Below are positions 1 through 11,164 of a DNA stretch of 64,000 bases, one piece after another; position 1 is the first letter of the stretch, and each line of letters opens with the position of its first letter. Below the pieces are notes generated by a model that worked only from the letters and a program-made list of their open reading frames with translations, searched no databases and was not told the origin of the DNA. Source of the stretch: Delphinapterus leucas (Eukaryota; Chordata; Mammalia; Artiodactyla; Monodontidae); the NCBI RefSeq assembly GCF_002288925.2, contig NW_022098002.1, positions 3,780,430 through 3,844,429 of the forward strand, read 5' to 3'. The position numbers and the translations under genes are program-made.

Positions 1-21
1 TATTTATTTTATATATATATA

Positions 22-436
22 TTGTTTAACATCTTTATTGGAGTATAATTGCTTTACAATGGTGTGTTAGTTTCTGNNNNNNNNNNCTTTATAACAAAGT
101 GAATCAGTTATACATATACATATGTTCCCATATCTCTTCCCTCTTGCGTCTCCCTCCCTCACACCCTCCCTATCCCACCCCTCTAGGTGGTCACAGAGCA
201 CCAGCTGATCTCCCTGTGCTATGCGGCTGCTTCCCACTAGCATTTGGTAGTGTATATATGTCCATGCCACTCTCTCACTTCGTCCCAGCTTACCCTTCCT
301 CCTCCCCGTATCCTCAAGTCCATTCTCTAGTAGGTCTGTGTCTTTATTTCCATCTTGCCCCTAGGTTCTTCATGACCATTTTTTTCTTTTAGATTCCATA
401 TATATGTGTTAGCATACGGTATTTGTCTTTCTCTTT
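22..436 (-). mobile_element. LINE-1 3' UTR, minus strand
   Basis: Read on the minus strand, this is the end of an L1 element: the last codons after the reverse transcriptase ORF (AGAAAGACAAATACC-like stretch near 436), then the 3' UTR with the 'GGAATCTAAAA' and 'GAGAATGGACTTGAGGA' blocks, and the terminal CTCCAATAAAGATG tail near 30-50. The same blocks occur on the + strand at 63528-64000, so both belong to the same cetartiodactyl L1 lineage. It contains the N gap. Confidence 0.88.
77..86. other. Assembly gap (10 Ns)
   Basis: Ten consecutive Ns interrupt the L1 3' UTR at the left edge. The flanking L1 sequence reads as nearly continuous across it, so the true gap may be small. Confidence 0.99.
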
Positions 437-638
437 CCAGCCAAAAGTCACACAAGAAGTAGACTATCTGAATAGGTCTATATCAGTTAAAGCAATTGAA
501 TCAAGAATTAATAACCTTCCAAAACAGAAAGCACCAGGGCCAGATAAGTTCACTGGTGAATTCTATCAAACATTTAAGGAGAAATTATACGAATTCTCTC
601 AACGTCTTTCAGAGGATAGAAGCAAAGGGAATACTTCA
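437..638 (+). mobile_element. LINE-1 ORF2 fragment, plus strand, inside the minus-strand L1
   Basis: The + strand translation holds the reverse-transcriptase N-terminal motif KAPGPDKFTGEFYQTFK, characteristic of L1 ORF2. The frame shifts after this, and a second frame continues as FQRIEAKGIL, also ORF2. It is a dead fragment of about 200 bases. It lies between two pieces of a minus-strand L1 (22-436 and 639-678), so it is inverted relative to its surroundings. Confidence 0.85.
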
Positions 639-678
639 CTCTGTATGACAGACTCTAGGTCCATCCACCTCACTACAC
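639..678 (-). mobile_element. Short LINE-1 ORF2 3' fragment, minus strand
   Basis: About 40 bases match, in reverse complement, the ORF2 end seen at 63808-63848 (GTGAGGTGGATGGACCTAGA region, encoding VRWMDLESV). It would directly precede the 22-436 fragment in an intact L1, with only about 8 bases missing, which shows the 437-638 piece interrupts one element. Confidence 0.78.
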
Positions 679-1117
679 AAAAACCACCTGTATTTTTTTT
701 TAAGGCTGTTGGTCCTCAGGACTGGCTCCTTGATGTACTAAAGCCCTAGTAATCATAACGAGACTCTGCCATGTTATTAGAAGCCTCGTTATAATATCTT
801 CTCTGTAAACACACGGTTGAGGAATGGGGTTAATCAAAATGTGTGGCTAACCGGGAGCTGTCTAACTTATAGCAAGAGGACTAATCTTCAAATGACTGAA
901 ACAAAATGCATTTAAAACCCTGTAAAAATGCAAGTAAAAGCGGTACCAGACGTCATTAGTGTTCAAAACAAAATGCATTTAGAACCCTGTAAAAACGCAA
1001 GTAAAAGCGGTACCAGACGTCATTAGTGTTCAGTCAGGACCTTAGCATCAGGCAGCACTTGAGGATGTGCTTCTGTGAAAAAAGTGGGTTAATGTTCTGG
1101 CACCTACTTGGTATTCT
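679..1117. other. Unique intron sequence
   Basis: Apart from the 67-bp duplication nothing is recognised here; no homologous protein, RNA or repeat is evident. Confidence 0.5.
899..1032. repeat. Direct tandem duplication, 67 bp x 2
   Basis: 899-965 and 966-1032 are adjacent copies of a 67-base unit differing at two positions (A/G and T/C). The unit is not a repeat I recognise. The low divergence suggests a fairly recent duplication of unique intron sequence. Confidence 0.95.
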
Positions 1118-1220
1118 TTGACTTTTGTCAATTCATTTCACCTCTTTGGCCTTCATTTTCGTCATCTATAAAATGGGAATGCAGTGGTTTCTATTTCACA
1201 AAGGCCAGTTGAACTGAATA
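1118..1220 (+). repeat. MIR SINE fragment
   Basis: Contains the MIR core and 3' blocks (TTTCACCTCTTTGGCC, then CATCTATAAAATGGGA). Strongly decayed, as expected for this pre-eutherian family. Confidence 0.75.
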
Positions 1221-1817
1221 TGTAAAACAGTAAGTGTCAGAATATCCCTACGTGTAAGATTATTTTCGATTGTCTTCCTGTTATAGAGGCATTGTAGAGT
1301 GGTGGTTAATAGCATTTCAGATAAATAGAGTCCAAACAACAGGATTTATTTTCACTGAGGAGATTTCAGGTGCGTGAGGAAAAGGTGAGTAGATTTCTGT
1401 AAATGAAATATTTTCCAAAAGCATAAAGTTTGTAAACATTTACTTGCTTTAGAGAACCTATACTGCTCAACCCATAATTTTCAGTTTCCACTCATGTGGC
1501 TCCAGATCCTGTCCTTTCTACATCCACATGATCCATACTGTGTTTCTGGCAAAAGAAGATTTTATGACTAAATCTGGGGACATGGCTTCCGTTACTTGGA
1601 GATTGACAAAGCCTCTTAGTGTTTTAAAGGTTCTGAGATGTCTTACTGTAAGAAACCTGAAACTAGCATTTCCCGAACTTATTTGACCATGGAACCCTTT
1701 TATTTTTATTTATTTTTGTTTGAGAGTTGGAGTATAGGCATCCATTTATTGTTTGCATAGGTCTTGATGGCTATGATCACAGTATTTTTCCTATAGGAAT
1801 GAATAAATTATTATTTT
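1221..1817. other. Unique intron sequence
   Basis: AT-rich sequence with no feature I recognise. A T-rich segment at 1700-1740 could be the remnant of an old retroposon tail. Confidence 0.4.
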
Positions 1818-2003
1818 TCAGTTTTACCGAGAGGTAATTGACATAGAGCATGGTACAAGTTTACGGTGCACAACGTAATGACTTGACTTTCATATGTTGT
1901 GAAATGGTTGCCACGGTAAGTTTAGTTAACATCCATCGTATAGGTACAAAAAAGAAAAAAATCTTTTCCTCATGATGAGAACTTTTAGGATCCACTCTCT
2001 TAG
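1818..2003 (-). mobile_element. Ancient L1M 3' UTR fragment
   Basis: Reverse complement of an L1M 3' end: AGTTTTACCGAGAGGTAATTG at the left is the complement of the terminal 'caattat..caataaaact' end, followed by the conserved 'GTTAACATCCATC' and 'GATGAGAACTTTTAGGATC' blocks. The same element type recurs at 32711 and 49455. Confidence 0.8.
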
Positions 2004-2254
2004 TAAATTACGTTGGTTTCTTATCAGATTAATTTGGGATTGTTGGTAATAAGCAAGAAGCAGTGAGATGGGTGAGGATCTACAATCAGAAGCTAGTGAG
2101 GACTTGGCCTCGGAGTTGCCCCTTCAAGCCCCAGCTCCCCACAGATATTTCCGTGGAACCTTCTCAAGAGAGCATGTGTAACATCCCTGAGGTCCAGCAC
2201 CCCTGCTGCCTCAAGTTCACAGCTCTGCAGGTGGGCTGCCCATGTTCAGGTCTT

Positions 2255-2368
2255 GGTTATTGTGACCTTGAGCCCATTACTTAACTCTTTGAGCCTCAGT
2301 ATTTTCATTTTTAAAAGGGGGGCAATAATATTTATCTCATAAGGCTGTTAAGTGAGGTGGTGTATGTT
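2255..2368 (+). repeat. MIR SINE fragment
   Basis: Carries 'GTGACCTTGAGC..ATTACTTAACTC' then 'GAGCCTCAGTATTTTCA' and the 'AATAAT..CTCATAAGGCTGTTA' block, in MIR order. Confidence 0.8.
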
Positions 2369-2643
2369 TTTAATATGTTCAGTGAGGTATGATTGTATGT
2401 GAATTATGAGATAACACAGTGACAGACATGTGAAACTCTGGTTTTGGAGGTAGTGGGGGCAGAGGGTGGCCTGAAAGCACTTACTGGCCTTTTATTCCCC
2501 GATTAAGACGACAGCCATCTCTGACAGCACCCTATATCTGAAGTTGACAGAGCTATGCAAAAGCCACAGTGAAGAGGGATGCGTGTGTGACCAGTGTCCT
2601 TTTACAGGGTGAAAAACTGTCCTCCTGCAGCGCAGAGGCTAGA

Positions 2644-2790
2644 GCAGCGGTTCCCGATTCTCTCTGTGCATGGCATCCCCTGGGGAGTTCTGAAAAGAGA
2701 CTGATGCCCGGTGGTGCCACCAGGGATGTCGATTCTGTTGGTGAGGGGCTCCGGTACCAGCCAGCCGGAGTGAGAACCCCTGGGCCAGAG
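2644..2790 (+). mobile_element. MER5A-like hAT-Charlie DNA transposon relic
   Basis: Non-autonomous MER5-type element: the start AGCGGTTCCCGATTC resembles the terminal CAGTGGTTCTCAACC, the body has CCTGGGGAGTTCTGAAAAGAGACTGATGCC-like and GATTCTGTTGGTG-like blocks, and the right end TGAGAACCCCTGG mirrors the left terminus. Divergent; no transposase is present, as is normal for MER5. Confidence 0.75.
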
Positions 2791-3296
2791 CACGGGCTCC
2801 ACAGGTAATGAGGTCACGGCCTGGGCCGTCCTCTCTGCAGGTTGTACCTGGAGTCACCCTGCACGAGGATGTGCACTGGCTGATGCAGGACAGGCTGGGC
2901 GTGCCAGCCTTCCCTCAGCTGCATCCCCGCCTCTGAGGACATATTCCCAGCAGATGGTCTGCTGGCCGGGGTGTGGGTACCAGAGGGGACTAACAGCCCC
3001 GTCACATTCCTCTTTTACCCCTAACACTAAGTATGTAGGAACTGTCCCATTAGATTTTCTCTCAGTCAGTGGAAGTATAGCTTTTGAAAATGGGGGACCA
3101 AAAGCTAAAGGAACCGCCCAAGTCACCAAAACTAGTAAGTGACAGAGCTGGGATGTCCCAGCTGAGCGGTCACCCCATAGGCTTCATCTGACGATGCAGG
3201 AGGTCACCGTGCCTGGCACGTGGTGAACCCTAACTCAACGGTAACCACTGTTAGGTTGTTCGTCTGATGAACTTTTTTTAAAAAGCTCACAAAACA

Positions 3297-3497
3297 GGGC
3301 TTCCCTGGTGGCGCAGTGGTTGAGAGTCTGCCTGCTGATGCAGGGGACACGGGTTCGTGCCCCGGTCCGGGAAGATCCCACATGCCGCGGAGCGGCTAGG
3401 CCCATGAGCCATGGCCGCTGAGCCTGCGCGTCCGGAGCCTGTGCTCCGGAACGGGAGAGGCCACAGCAGTGAGAGGCCTGCGTACCGCAAAAAAAAA
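3297..3497 (+). repeat. CHR SINE (cetacean, tRNA-derived), full length with target site duplications
   Basis: Begins GGGCTTCCCTGGTGGCGCAG, has the RNA polymerase III B box (GGGTTCGTGCCCC) near 3352, and ends at an A-run (3489 onward). A perfect 16-bp target site duplication flanks it (3281-3296 and 3498-3513, AAAAGCTCACAAAACA). The perfect duplication and small divergence from the copies at 5839 and 24092 mean a relatively recent insertion. Confidence 0.95.
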
Positions 3498-3564
3498 AAA
3501 AGCTCACAAAACAAAAAGAAAGGGATGATTAATCATATCTTACCTTCTATGGTGTTTTGTAATT

Positions 3565-3690
3565 TATAAGGGCTTTTAATATATATTATCCCATTTAATC
3601 TTCGTAACAGTTCGGTGATGCCTCCTGTCGCACAGAGGCATCTAGGAGCCTGGAGCGCCTAGTGCCTCAGCTCACACGGGGCAGGGGCTC
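3565..3690 (-). repeat. MIR SINE fragment
   Basis: 'ATTATCCCATTTAATCTTCGTAACA' followed by a degenerate 'gaggcat..gcctcagctcacac' part is the reverse complement of the MIR 3' half. Confidence 0.65.
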
Positions 3691-5838
3691 CTGGGAGACG
3701 TGGGGAAGGTGGAGCGGCCGTCGTGCATTCTCCACATTCAGGGGCCCTCACAAGGGGCCCTGGTGGGGAATCCACCTCGCCTGGGCGACGCGGCCTGTCT
3801 GATCCCACTGTGAGGATGGTTGTGTGAACGTGAGAACCTTATGTCGTGTACAGGTAACCAGCACATGTGGTGGTTTGGGGAGAAGAGAAGGAATCCCAAA
3901 AGTTGCCTTCGTGGCTGAGCCAGTGTGTGGAAATATCCTGTTCACTTTGCGTAAGGGAAATTCATCATTAACGAGCTTGGAATGGTACCTCTTGAGTGAC
4001 GATTTTGCTTGCTGGTAGCCTCAGCGATCTTGCATAAAGTTTATTGGATGGAACTCCGAAAAGCTTGTTTTTCCAACTCTGAATAGTTCAAATTTTAAAC
4101 TGGCAGGAAACCCAGGGTCACTTCAAGTGACAGGAGTTGTGATTTGAGTGGAGGTGAGACACACGGCTCGGGTAACCAGTGGGGTGGAACACTTGGGTTG
4201 CACTTGGTCCTTGTAGTTTAAATTTTGGGGAGACCCAATCTGAAGAGGAGGGGCTGGTCCCCCTGCCTCACTTGGTTAAACCCAGCACCTCTCCAGTGGA
4301 CTTGCCCCTCGTGGCGTCCCGAGGACAGTTTTGATGGGACGACAGTGTGGGGTGCTCAGTGCTTTCTTCTGCAGACGTGGAAACTTGGTCCCGGAGAGCT
4401 GGCAGTGCATCCACCAGAGAGAAGCAGACTGGAGCTCTGTGGGCGTCCTATGGCAGCTTCTTCCCCAGAAATTACTCACTGCCCATCTCTCTCTCCTTGT
4501 CAGGTTTGGCCTTTGACCAGACAGACGGCCCAAAACTTCTTAGTATGCACTCCATGTTTTCTTACTTTAATGAGCTTCTCTTACTGAGACTTTTACTTAC
4601 TGGATGGAAAGTGTGACTTCCTCTGGGGACGGGAGGGTAATCTGGTGACCCCATTCAGGCTTTGAGCCATATTTACACAGAGGCTATGTCAGCCCCTCTG
4701 CTCCAGGGCAGGGACCGCTTTTCACAGCCGCCTTCCCTCGGGACTGTGAGCTCTTTGGTGGCAGGGACGGGGTCTGATTAGCCAGAGTGGGTGGCTGATG
4801 AACACTGGCCGTCTTGTTCCCGGGCTCCAATTCAGTGCACCTTCTTCTGCCAGCTGCCACCTGAGTAGGGCATGGCGGCCTCTCCATCAGAGCCCCGTGT
4901 TCACCTTCCATTTACCTTGAACTGAGGCATTGATCACACCTGGCCTCTGTGAACTGTGTGGTAAACTTTGTTGGACTCATGTGGATTTGGTGCAAAAGAA
5001 AATAACGCTTCACATTTCTCCCTAACGGGAGGAAGTTGAACTCACTGGTTTTGTTACTGAAATAGAATCTAATATTAACAGGTGGAATTTTATTTTAAAT
5101 AGAGAAAAAACAATTTAAAAAATATGAATGCATAAACTGTGGCCATTGTTTTCCTCTGTGACATAATTCCTCTGGGTAAATGAGTAAACACTGATACCAT
5201 TTTTTTCTTTAATTTTCTCATTATCTAAAATTTGGAAAATAATGTTTACTTAGGAAGTATAATAATACAATGGATACCCAAGAAGCTACCGCCCAACTAT
5301 GATCACCAGCGCTTTGCATCTCGAGGGCTTTCCTCTACCCCATCCCATCCCCCTGCTTCCACTCCTTGCCTGGGACAGCTGCCATGTTTTGTCTTAAAAA
5401 TTTAGGTGGTCACAGTTAGCTTTCTGTTCCATATCCATTTCTACCCTATGACTGAGAGTTGATATGAGACTATTTTCTGGAAAAACCAAGTCAGTAGATG
5501 TTTTCAGAAGTAATTTGCCCAATGCACCTCCCCTGGGCCCTTCTGTCACCAGACAGGATGGAGAACAAAGCTTTAGACACAGACACAGGGTGGGGTCTGC
5601 CCCACCCACCTGCCCCCAGGGGCTGATTCTTTGGCATTAAGGGGTCAGGAAGAAATACGAACACCTGTAGTATCAAGGGATCTGGTTTAAGAGGAGCAGC
5701 AGACAGGGGTGTGAGGGGGGAGGACGGGGGAGCAAGGTCAGATCCAGGGGAGCTGCTCTGTAAAAGGCCTAGGGTTTGATGTTTACTCCAGGTTTCAACC
5801 AGCTGCTGGGAATCAGCTGTCTTAAGTTCTCCAGGTTA
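3691..5838. other. Mostly unique intron sequence
   Basis: No gene or clear repeat over most of this stretch. The segment near 4745-4780 (TGTGAGCTCTTTGGTGGCAGGGA-like) resembles an L2 3' part on the + strand, and 5240-5345 weakly resembles an old L1 3' UTR. Open frames here (up to 120 codons) show no recognisable domain. Confidence 0.4.
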
Positions 5839-6055
5839 ATTTTTTTTCTTTTTTTTTTGCGGTACGTGGGCCTCTCACTGTTGGGGCCTCCCCCGTTGCG
5901 GAGCACAGGCTCCGGACACGCAGGCTCAGCGGCCATGGCTCACGGGCCCAGCCGCTCCACGGCATGTGGGATCTTCCCGGACCAGGGCACGAACCCGTGT
6001 CCCCTGCATCGGCAGGCGGACTCCCAACCACTGCGCCACCAGGGAAGGGAAGCCC
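5839..6055 (-). repeat. CHR SINE (cetacean), near full length
   Basis: Reverse complement of the element at 3297: T-run at 5839-5858, then GCGGTACGTGGGCCTCTCAC, the inverted B box (ACGAACCCGTGTCC) and the inverted head CGCCACCAGGGAAG near 6040. The head shows a small local duplication (GGGAAGGGAAGCCC). Flanks share GGTTAATTTT / GGTTACTTTT, an imperfect target site duplication. Confidence 0.92.
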
Positions 6056-6726
6056 CCGGGTTACTTTTTGTCGTTTTCCTCTGAACACTGGTAGTAGTCA
6101 GAAGGCCAGCTCTGCATGAACCTCGGCAAGTCCAAGTTCCCGGCCCTCACAGCACATCCAGTCCCTGTAAGAATGGGAACCTGCAGGGTGGAGATGACAT
6201 AAGAGAAACAGGAACCAGGCGCAGCTCAACGAGGCCCTGCTCAGAGCACATACCATTTTCAGGTCAAATTTGGGGCTGGCGGTTAACAGACCTAGTTTCC
6301 CATTATGTATTTTTTTCATCTAGAGCCTCCATTCACTTACCGAAGGCATATGGGAGGAAAATATCCATCTCCCAGTAAACATGGTTACCTGGGAAAATGT
6401 ATAATCGTCAAAGTATATGTGACCTCACTTCAAATACAGTGACGGTGTAAGGCTGTGAAGATACAGACAAGAAATTTAGTGGAAGATTTAAATGACTGTG
6501 CAAAACTTCAGCAAGTAGTTTACCTCTGAACGGAGAACGAGAATTCAGAAGTATTGCTGGCTCTGAAAAGGCTCAATCTTTTAACCTGAGAAAAGTGAAT
6601 TTAAGAAGTGATGTCTTTGACAAGTTCTGAAGATGAGATAGAGACTAAATGGGAGATAGAAGTTTTCTATTCTAGAGACCCTTCTTTCTTCCACGGTTAC
6701 ATTTACTTATTCATTTATCATTTTCC
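6056..6726. other. Unique intron sequence
   Basis: Nothing recognised: no conserved frame, no repeat consensus. Confidence 0.4.
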
Positions 6727-6875
6727 TAACAATTTCATTGAGCTGTAATTCACGTACTGTACAATTCACCCAATTAAATTGTGCAGTTCACTCGTCAGTA
6801 CATTCACTATGTGCGACCATCTCCACAATCAACTTTAGAAAGTTTATATCACCCCTAAAAGATAGTCTTTAATTT
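6727..6875 (-). mobile_element. Ancient L1M/L1ME 3' UTR fragment
   Basis: 'CATTGAGCTGTAATTCACGTACTG..CAATTCACCC..TGTGCAGTTCACTCGTCAGTA' and 'GTGCGACCATCTCCACAATC' follow the reverse complement of an old L1 3' UTR class in order. Confidence 0.7.
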
Positions 6876-8038
6876 GTAGCATTTGTCTTCTGTGTCAGCC
6901 CTCTGCCAGTGCTCTGGGGTGGTGATCTGGGCTGCAGGACCTTCCCCCCTGCAATTATTTAACCAGAGGCGCAGACCAAATTTTACTTGAACAAAGGTTT
7001 CTGAGGCTTACTTTTTCCATTGTTTCTTAAGTTGAAGACCGTTATGTTCAGGCAGCGCCCTGAAACCTTGCTCTACGTCCCTTACGTCCTAAAGAGAATG
7101 TGGGCCGCGTGCAGTGATGGAGTTCTCCCACCTGCCTACCCAGAGTGGCAGAAGCCATCCTTGTTTTTCTCATGTGTGGCAGCATGATTTGTTTTAAATA
7201 AATAACTCTTGAGCTTGAAAGTTAATTTGAGAGGACTCAAATCCTGTTTCTGCTCTTGAGTAGGTCAGTATGTATTTGGGGGCCATAGTACAGAAACATG
7301 GAAAGTTAATCCAATCCAAGGTCGCTGAAGGGGTTGTTCCACGCGATTTCCTTATGGAAATTCTTCGTTTCCTGTGAATCTTCAAATAGAACTGACATTC
7401 TGTCAAAAGATAAGAACAAATATGGGAAACTCCCTTAAAGTCTGGAAGAATGCTTAGAGTTAGAACTTGGTGGGTCTCATGTGGTTTCTTGGTGAAGTAA
7501 CAGAACAAAAGTTTCCTGAGTTTGAGCTGGGCCTCCCTCCGACCAGTGCCGTGTGCTCTTGGCGCTCAGTGAAACTAAGTAAGAATCAAAACAAACTGTT
7601 GGAACAGAGTGAGAAAATCTGTAAACATCAAGGCAGCATGAGTTAGAACAACCTGTATTGGTTAAGTACCAAACCTGGCAGCCAAATTCAAGAAGCAGTT
7701 TTTTATTACAAAATAAGTAGATGGAATTAAAGTAAGGGCTGTAAGGAAAGTAATTGGTAGTGCATAGTATTTTTATAGGAAAAACTGATTTTTAAGTTCA
7801 TTGAGATAAGAACACAAGCACATAGATGGTAAACAGACTGGAAGTGCTTATGAATCAAGATAATTAATCAAAAAGATAAATGAGTCATTTGCCAAGGAAA
7901 TGTCATGGAAGGCACCAGAGGGGTACATGTTAGATTTGGTCTTATTTACACAGTTTTTAATTGCGCTGGATAGACTTCTTCTGGAAACAGTACTAGAAGC
8001 TGAGCTGTTTCCCCTGAGCCCCTTGGGTTTTTGTTTGG
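6876..8038. other. Unique intron sequence
   Basis: No gene, RNA or repeat recognised. AT-rich toward 7700-7900. Confidence 0.4.
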
Positions 8039-8177
8039 GTTTTTTTTGCGATACGCGGACCTCTCACTGTTGTGGCCTCTCCCGTTGCGGAGCACAGGCT
8101 CCGGACGCGCAGGCTCAGCGGCCATGGCTCACGGGCCCAGCCGCATCGCGGCATGTGGGATCCTCCCAGACCGTGGA
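8039..8177 (-). repeat. CHR SINE, 5'-truncated
   Basis: Minus-strand CHR copy starting with a short T-run (8039-8047) and GCGATACGCGGACCTCTCAC, running to the GGGATCCTCCCAGACCGTGG block where similarity stops. The pol III promoter half (A and B boxes) is missing, so it cannot be transcribed from its own promoter. Confidence 0.9.
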
Positions 8178-8479
8178 CACGGTGGGAACAGTAAGAGTGA
8201 ACGTGTCACAGGAGCGTGCTGTGTGTTAGTGGGACGACCCACGGAAAGTGCCAGTGAGTCCCTGGCCCACCGCACCCACGGGTGGCAGCTGCCAGTAACA
8301 TAATCACCATAAAAACCAAGGCGCCGGTGTGTGGTCTCAGAGGAGAAGCGTAGCCCGGAGCGGCTGCAGAGTCAGCCTTTGGCCACACTTAGCTGTGGCT
8401 AAAAGCTGAGTGGAAGCCACCTTGGTGTTTCCAGAACTCTGTGGAGAGCCTGACAGCACAAATACATAAAGATTAAAAC

Positions 8480-8835
8480 CCGAAAATCAATCAGGTAAGA
8501 GAAATGGAAGACAGATCGAGAAGCCCCACAATATGGAGAATCGCGGTCCTAGAAGAAGAGGACAGAGAAGTCGTGGCTGGAATTTTCCAACTTGGATGAG
8601 TACATGAACCCTCTGAGTGGAAGCACACGCTGAGTCCCGGGCAGAATACCCCAAGATAAATGCAGGCCCGACCTCATCAGAGCTGCCAGGATAAAGGTGA
8701 AGCCCTTCCACGCTGCCAGGGAGAAATGACAGATTCCCTGCGCAGAAGCAGCTCCGACCGACAGCAGACTTGTCGTCATTGCTAACGGGTACAGAGAAGT
8801 ATTTTCCAAGCGCTGAGGGGAGACAACGGTAAACC
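8480..8835 (+). mobile_element. Ancient L1M/HAL1-type 5' region fragment
   Basis: 'GACAGCAGACTTGTCGTCATTGC' followed by 'AGTATTTTCCAAGCGCTGAGG..CGGTAAACCTACAATTTTGT' matches in order the conserved block found 5' in old mammalian L1s (acttctcaacagcaac .. ttcaaaattctgaagg .. caacctagaattctat). The same block is at 35200-35280 (+) and, reversed, at 11170-11210. Boundaries are approximate. Confidence 0.55.
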
Positions 8836-10485
8836 TACAATTTTGTGCTTTGCCGGATGATTCACGAGTGGGGATTTCAGCCGTGTCGGTTCTGAGAGTT
8901 TGCTTCCCACATGCTTTCACTGGAAAAAGAAAACAAACAAAAAACGATGAAAAGATATTCACGTGCAAGAAGAGAAGTGAGAGAGAGGACGTTTCAGGAG
9001 CTGTGAAAGGCCTGCGGTTCGACCCTGCTTGCAAGTTCGCAAGGAACCAGTCACCATTACTTTAAACTTGTTCCCACTTGTTAGCTTGAACTAGGTTTGC
9101 AGTACAATGGTCTGGGTTTTTCTCCTTGGTTTTTATGTATTTACCGTAACATATACCATGTATTTTTTAACGTCTTGTACTCTGGCTGACTGCACTATCA
9201 CGTTGACCGCTGTTCTCGGGTTCCTGACACCAGTGCCCAGTCGGGTCCCTCCTCCCGTGTCTGTCATCGAAGAGGCGATTTCATGCTAATTCTTGGCAAC
9301 CCCTGCCTCTTATCGAATACCCCTGAATCTCCACGTTCCTTAAGTGGAAAAGGAAAAGCGCTGTGTAACCACCCAACTGCCACCATCTCGCAATGTTACA
9401 TTAACCCGCGTATTATTTATCACAGCATCTTGACTCCAAGAAAACAGGGTGTTTTTCAGGAGCTGTGGTACTTTGTCAGGAGCACCTGGGTGGTAGCTTT
9501 ATTATGTTCGTTTGAAATGTGTGTTCTGAACCGATGCTTTTGACAACTTTATTGATATTTCAAGTTGAATAATCATTTATGTTTGAGTACTTGGCTCTTC
9601 AGAGGTTTTGCCGTTTAAAAAGTTTTATATTTTTCTAATCAGTGATTCACCAGGGGGTTTATGGTGATACCAGGCTTGGTGTAAGTCAATTTATAAACTT
9701 GTTCTCCTAACAGATTGGAAGATATTTCCTTAGTTGTATGGATTTCATAGTTATGTAATGAAACGTTTAATGAAACATTTTTTATTGTGGCGGTAACTTA
9801 CATCACAGCTATCTTATATATATGTGTGTGTTTGTAATATATAAATATGTATTTGTGATGTACATGTTTAAGCCATGTAAACAAATGTGGTAACTTCTAA
9901 AAATATATGTATCTAATATAATGAACTAGTTAGTGAGCCCCAATAAACTGGAAAAAATGGGATAAAATGGGGGAATGGCTACCTTTGTGTCTATCACATC
10001 CTTAGAAGCATAATTTGAAAAATAACCCCCTATATAATTAATAATTAGAAGTACTCCCTTAATAATTAGAAATACTAACAAATAATGACATTACTAATTG
10101 AAATATCAATTTTGACAAGCCCTTACTTATTTCTCTATAAAAACGGCTTCCTGAAAGTATCACAGAAGTTAATGAATTGCTTGTTAATTAAATGTGGACT
10201 TTTCTCCTCTAGTATTCAAATGGAAAAAAACTGAAATATGATATATTCAAATTGCTTTATACTAAATTGAACATTAATGGCAATGTGAGTATAATATATG
10301 GTAGTGTTACACATGAGAGTGATAAGAATCTATAATATTCATAATGGAATTTGCTAATTTTGAATATTGACTTATCTTTTAAGTTCATTTTGTTCCTGAA
10401 AATTCAAGTGCTAAAATAATGTCTTGCCAGCATTTTCTAACTAGCCCACGTGAAACTTGCCATGAAAAACTTAAACGTTGTCATC
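8836..10485. other. AT-rich intron sequence upstream of the exon, no clear repeat
   Basis: From about 9540 to 10480 the DNA is strongly AT-rich, with (TA/TG)-rich patches (9815-9850) and a short direct repeat (10038-10055 and 10059-10076, TTAATAATTAGAA units, period 21). I see no gene or named repeat. Confidence 0.5.
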
Positions 10486-10529
10486 CAACTAACTAACCAA
10501 CCTCTTTTTTTCTTCTCTCATTTTGTTAG
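10486..10529 (+). promoter_or_regulatory. FARS2: Splice acceptor region of the FARS2 exon (branch point and polypyrimidine tract)
   Basis: Two overlapping CTAAC branch-point candidates lie at 10489-10493 and 10493-10497, so the branch adenosine would be 10492 or 10496, about 33-37 bases before the exon. They are followed by a pyrimidine-rich run (10501-10524) and the terminal AG at 10528-10529. Spacing and composition are those of a strong U2-type acceptor. The choice of branch base is inference. Confidence 0.8.
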
Positions 10530-10687
<158 letters not shown>

Positions 10688-11021
10688 AAGAAACTTTCTG
10701 AGTTTATCCTTTTTTATTTACATGTGGCAAATGGCATGTGGAAGTATGTTATAAAATTTTGCTGCAACCTAGTGCATAAGATACAAAGGTATTCGGAATT
10801 TATAGTTAACATTCAGCATATCAGTACTTTCTGAAAATCTTTCTAAAATACATTTTTAATCTTTCCTGCCTTAGTAGACAAAGGATATGAAACAGAAGGT
10901 TTTAAATAATCTTGGAGCTTTTTGGTATTGTTTTGGGAAGTGATCTCTTACCATATCACATTCCAAGTACCAAGGAAATGAGGCAGAAAGAGCAGTTTGT
11001 GGAGAAAAAGCTGTTTTGTTA

Positions 11022-11130
11022 GTCTCTCACTGAATATTTATTAAGCACTTAGCACACGCCAAGACCTGTATTATGTCCTGGGAGTTAAATGTGAATCTAG
11101 AAGTGTGCTCAAGGACTCGGGGAAACGATA
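11022..11130 (-). repeat. L2 LINE 3' end fragment
   Basis: 'GAATATTTATTAAGCACTTAG..ACGCCAAGACCTGTATTATGTCCTGGG' is the reverse complement of the L2 3' end (typical 'atttattgagcacctactatgtgccaggcactg'). Confidence 0.7.
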
Positions 11131-11164
11131 CCCCATGAGCAAGATATCCCATGAGCTCTTGCGT

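Larger units (their letters stand above)
1..10529 (+). other. FARS2: 3' part of the FARS2 intron preceding the exon
   Basis: Everything upstream of the exon in this window reads as intron: no open frame has recognisable protein homology apart from L1 fragments, and the sequence is dominated by interspersed repeats. Its 5' end lies outside the window. Confidence 0.85.

Noticed and set aside
3297..3370. tRNA gene
   Set aside because: The A- and B-box-like sequence is the tRNA-derived head of a CHR SINE with an A-tail and target site duplications.
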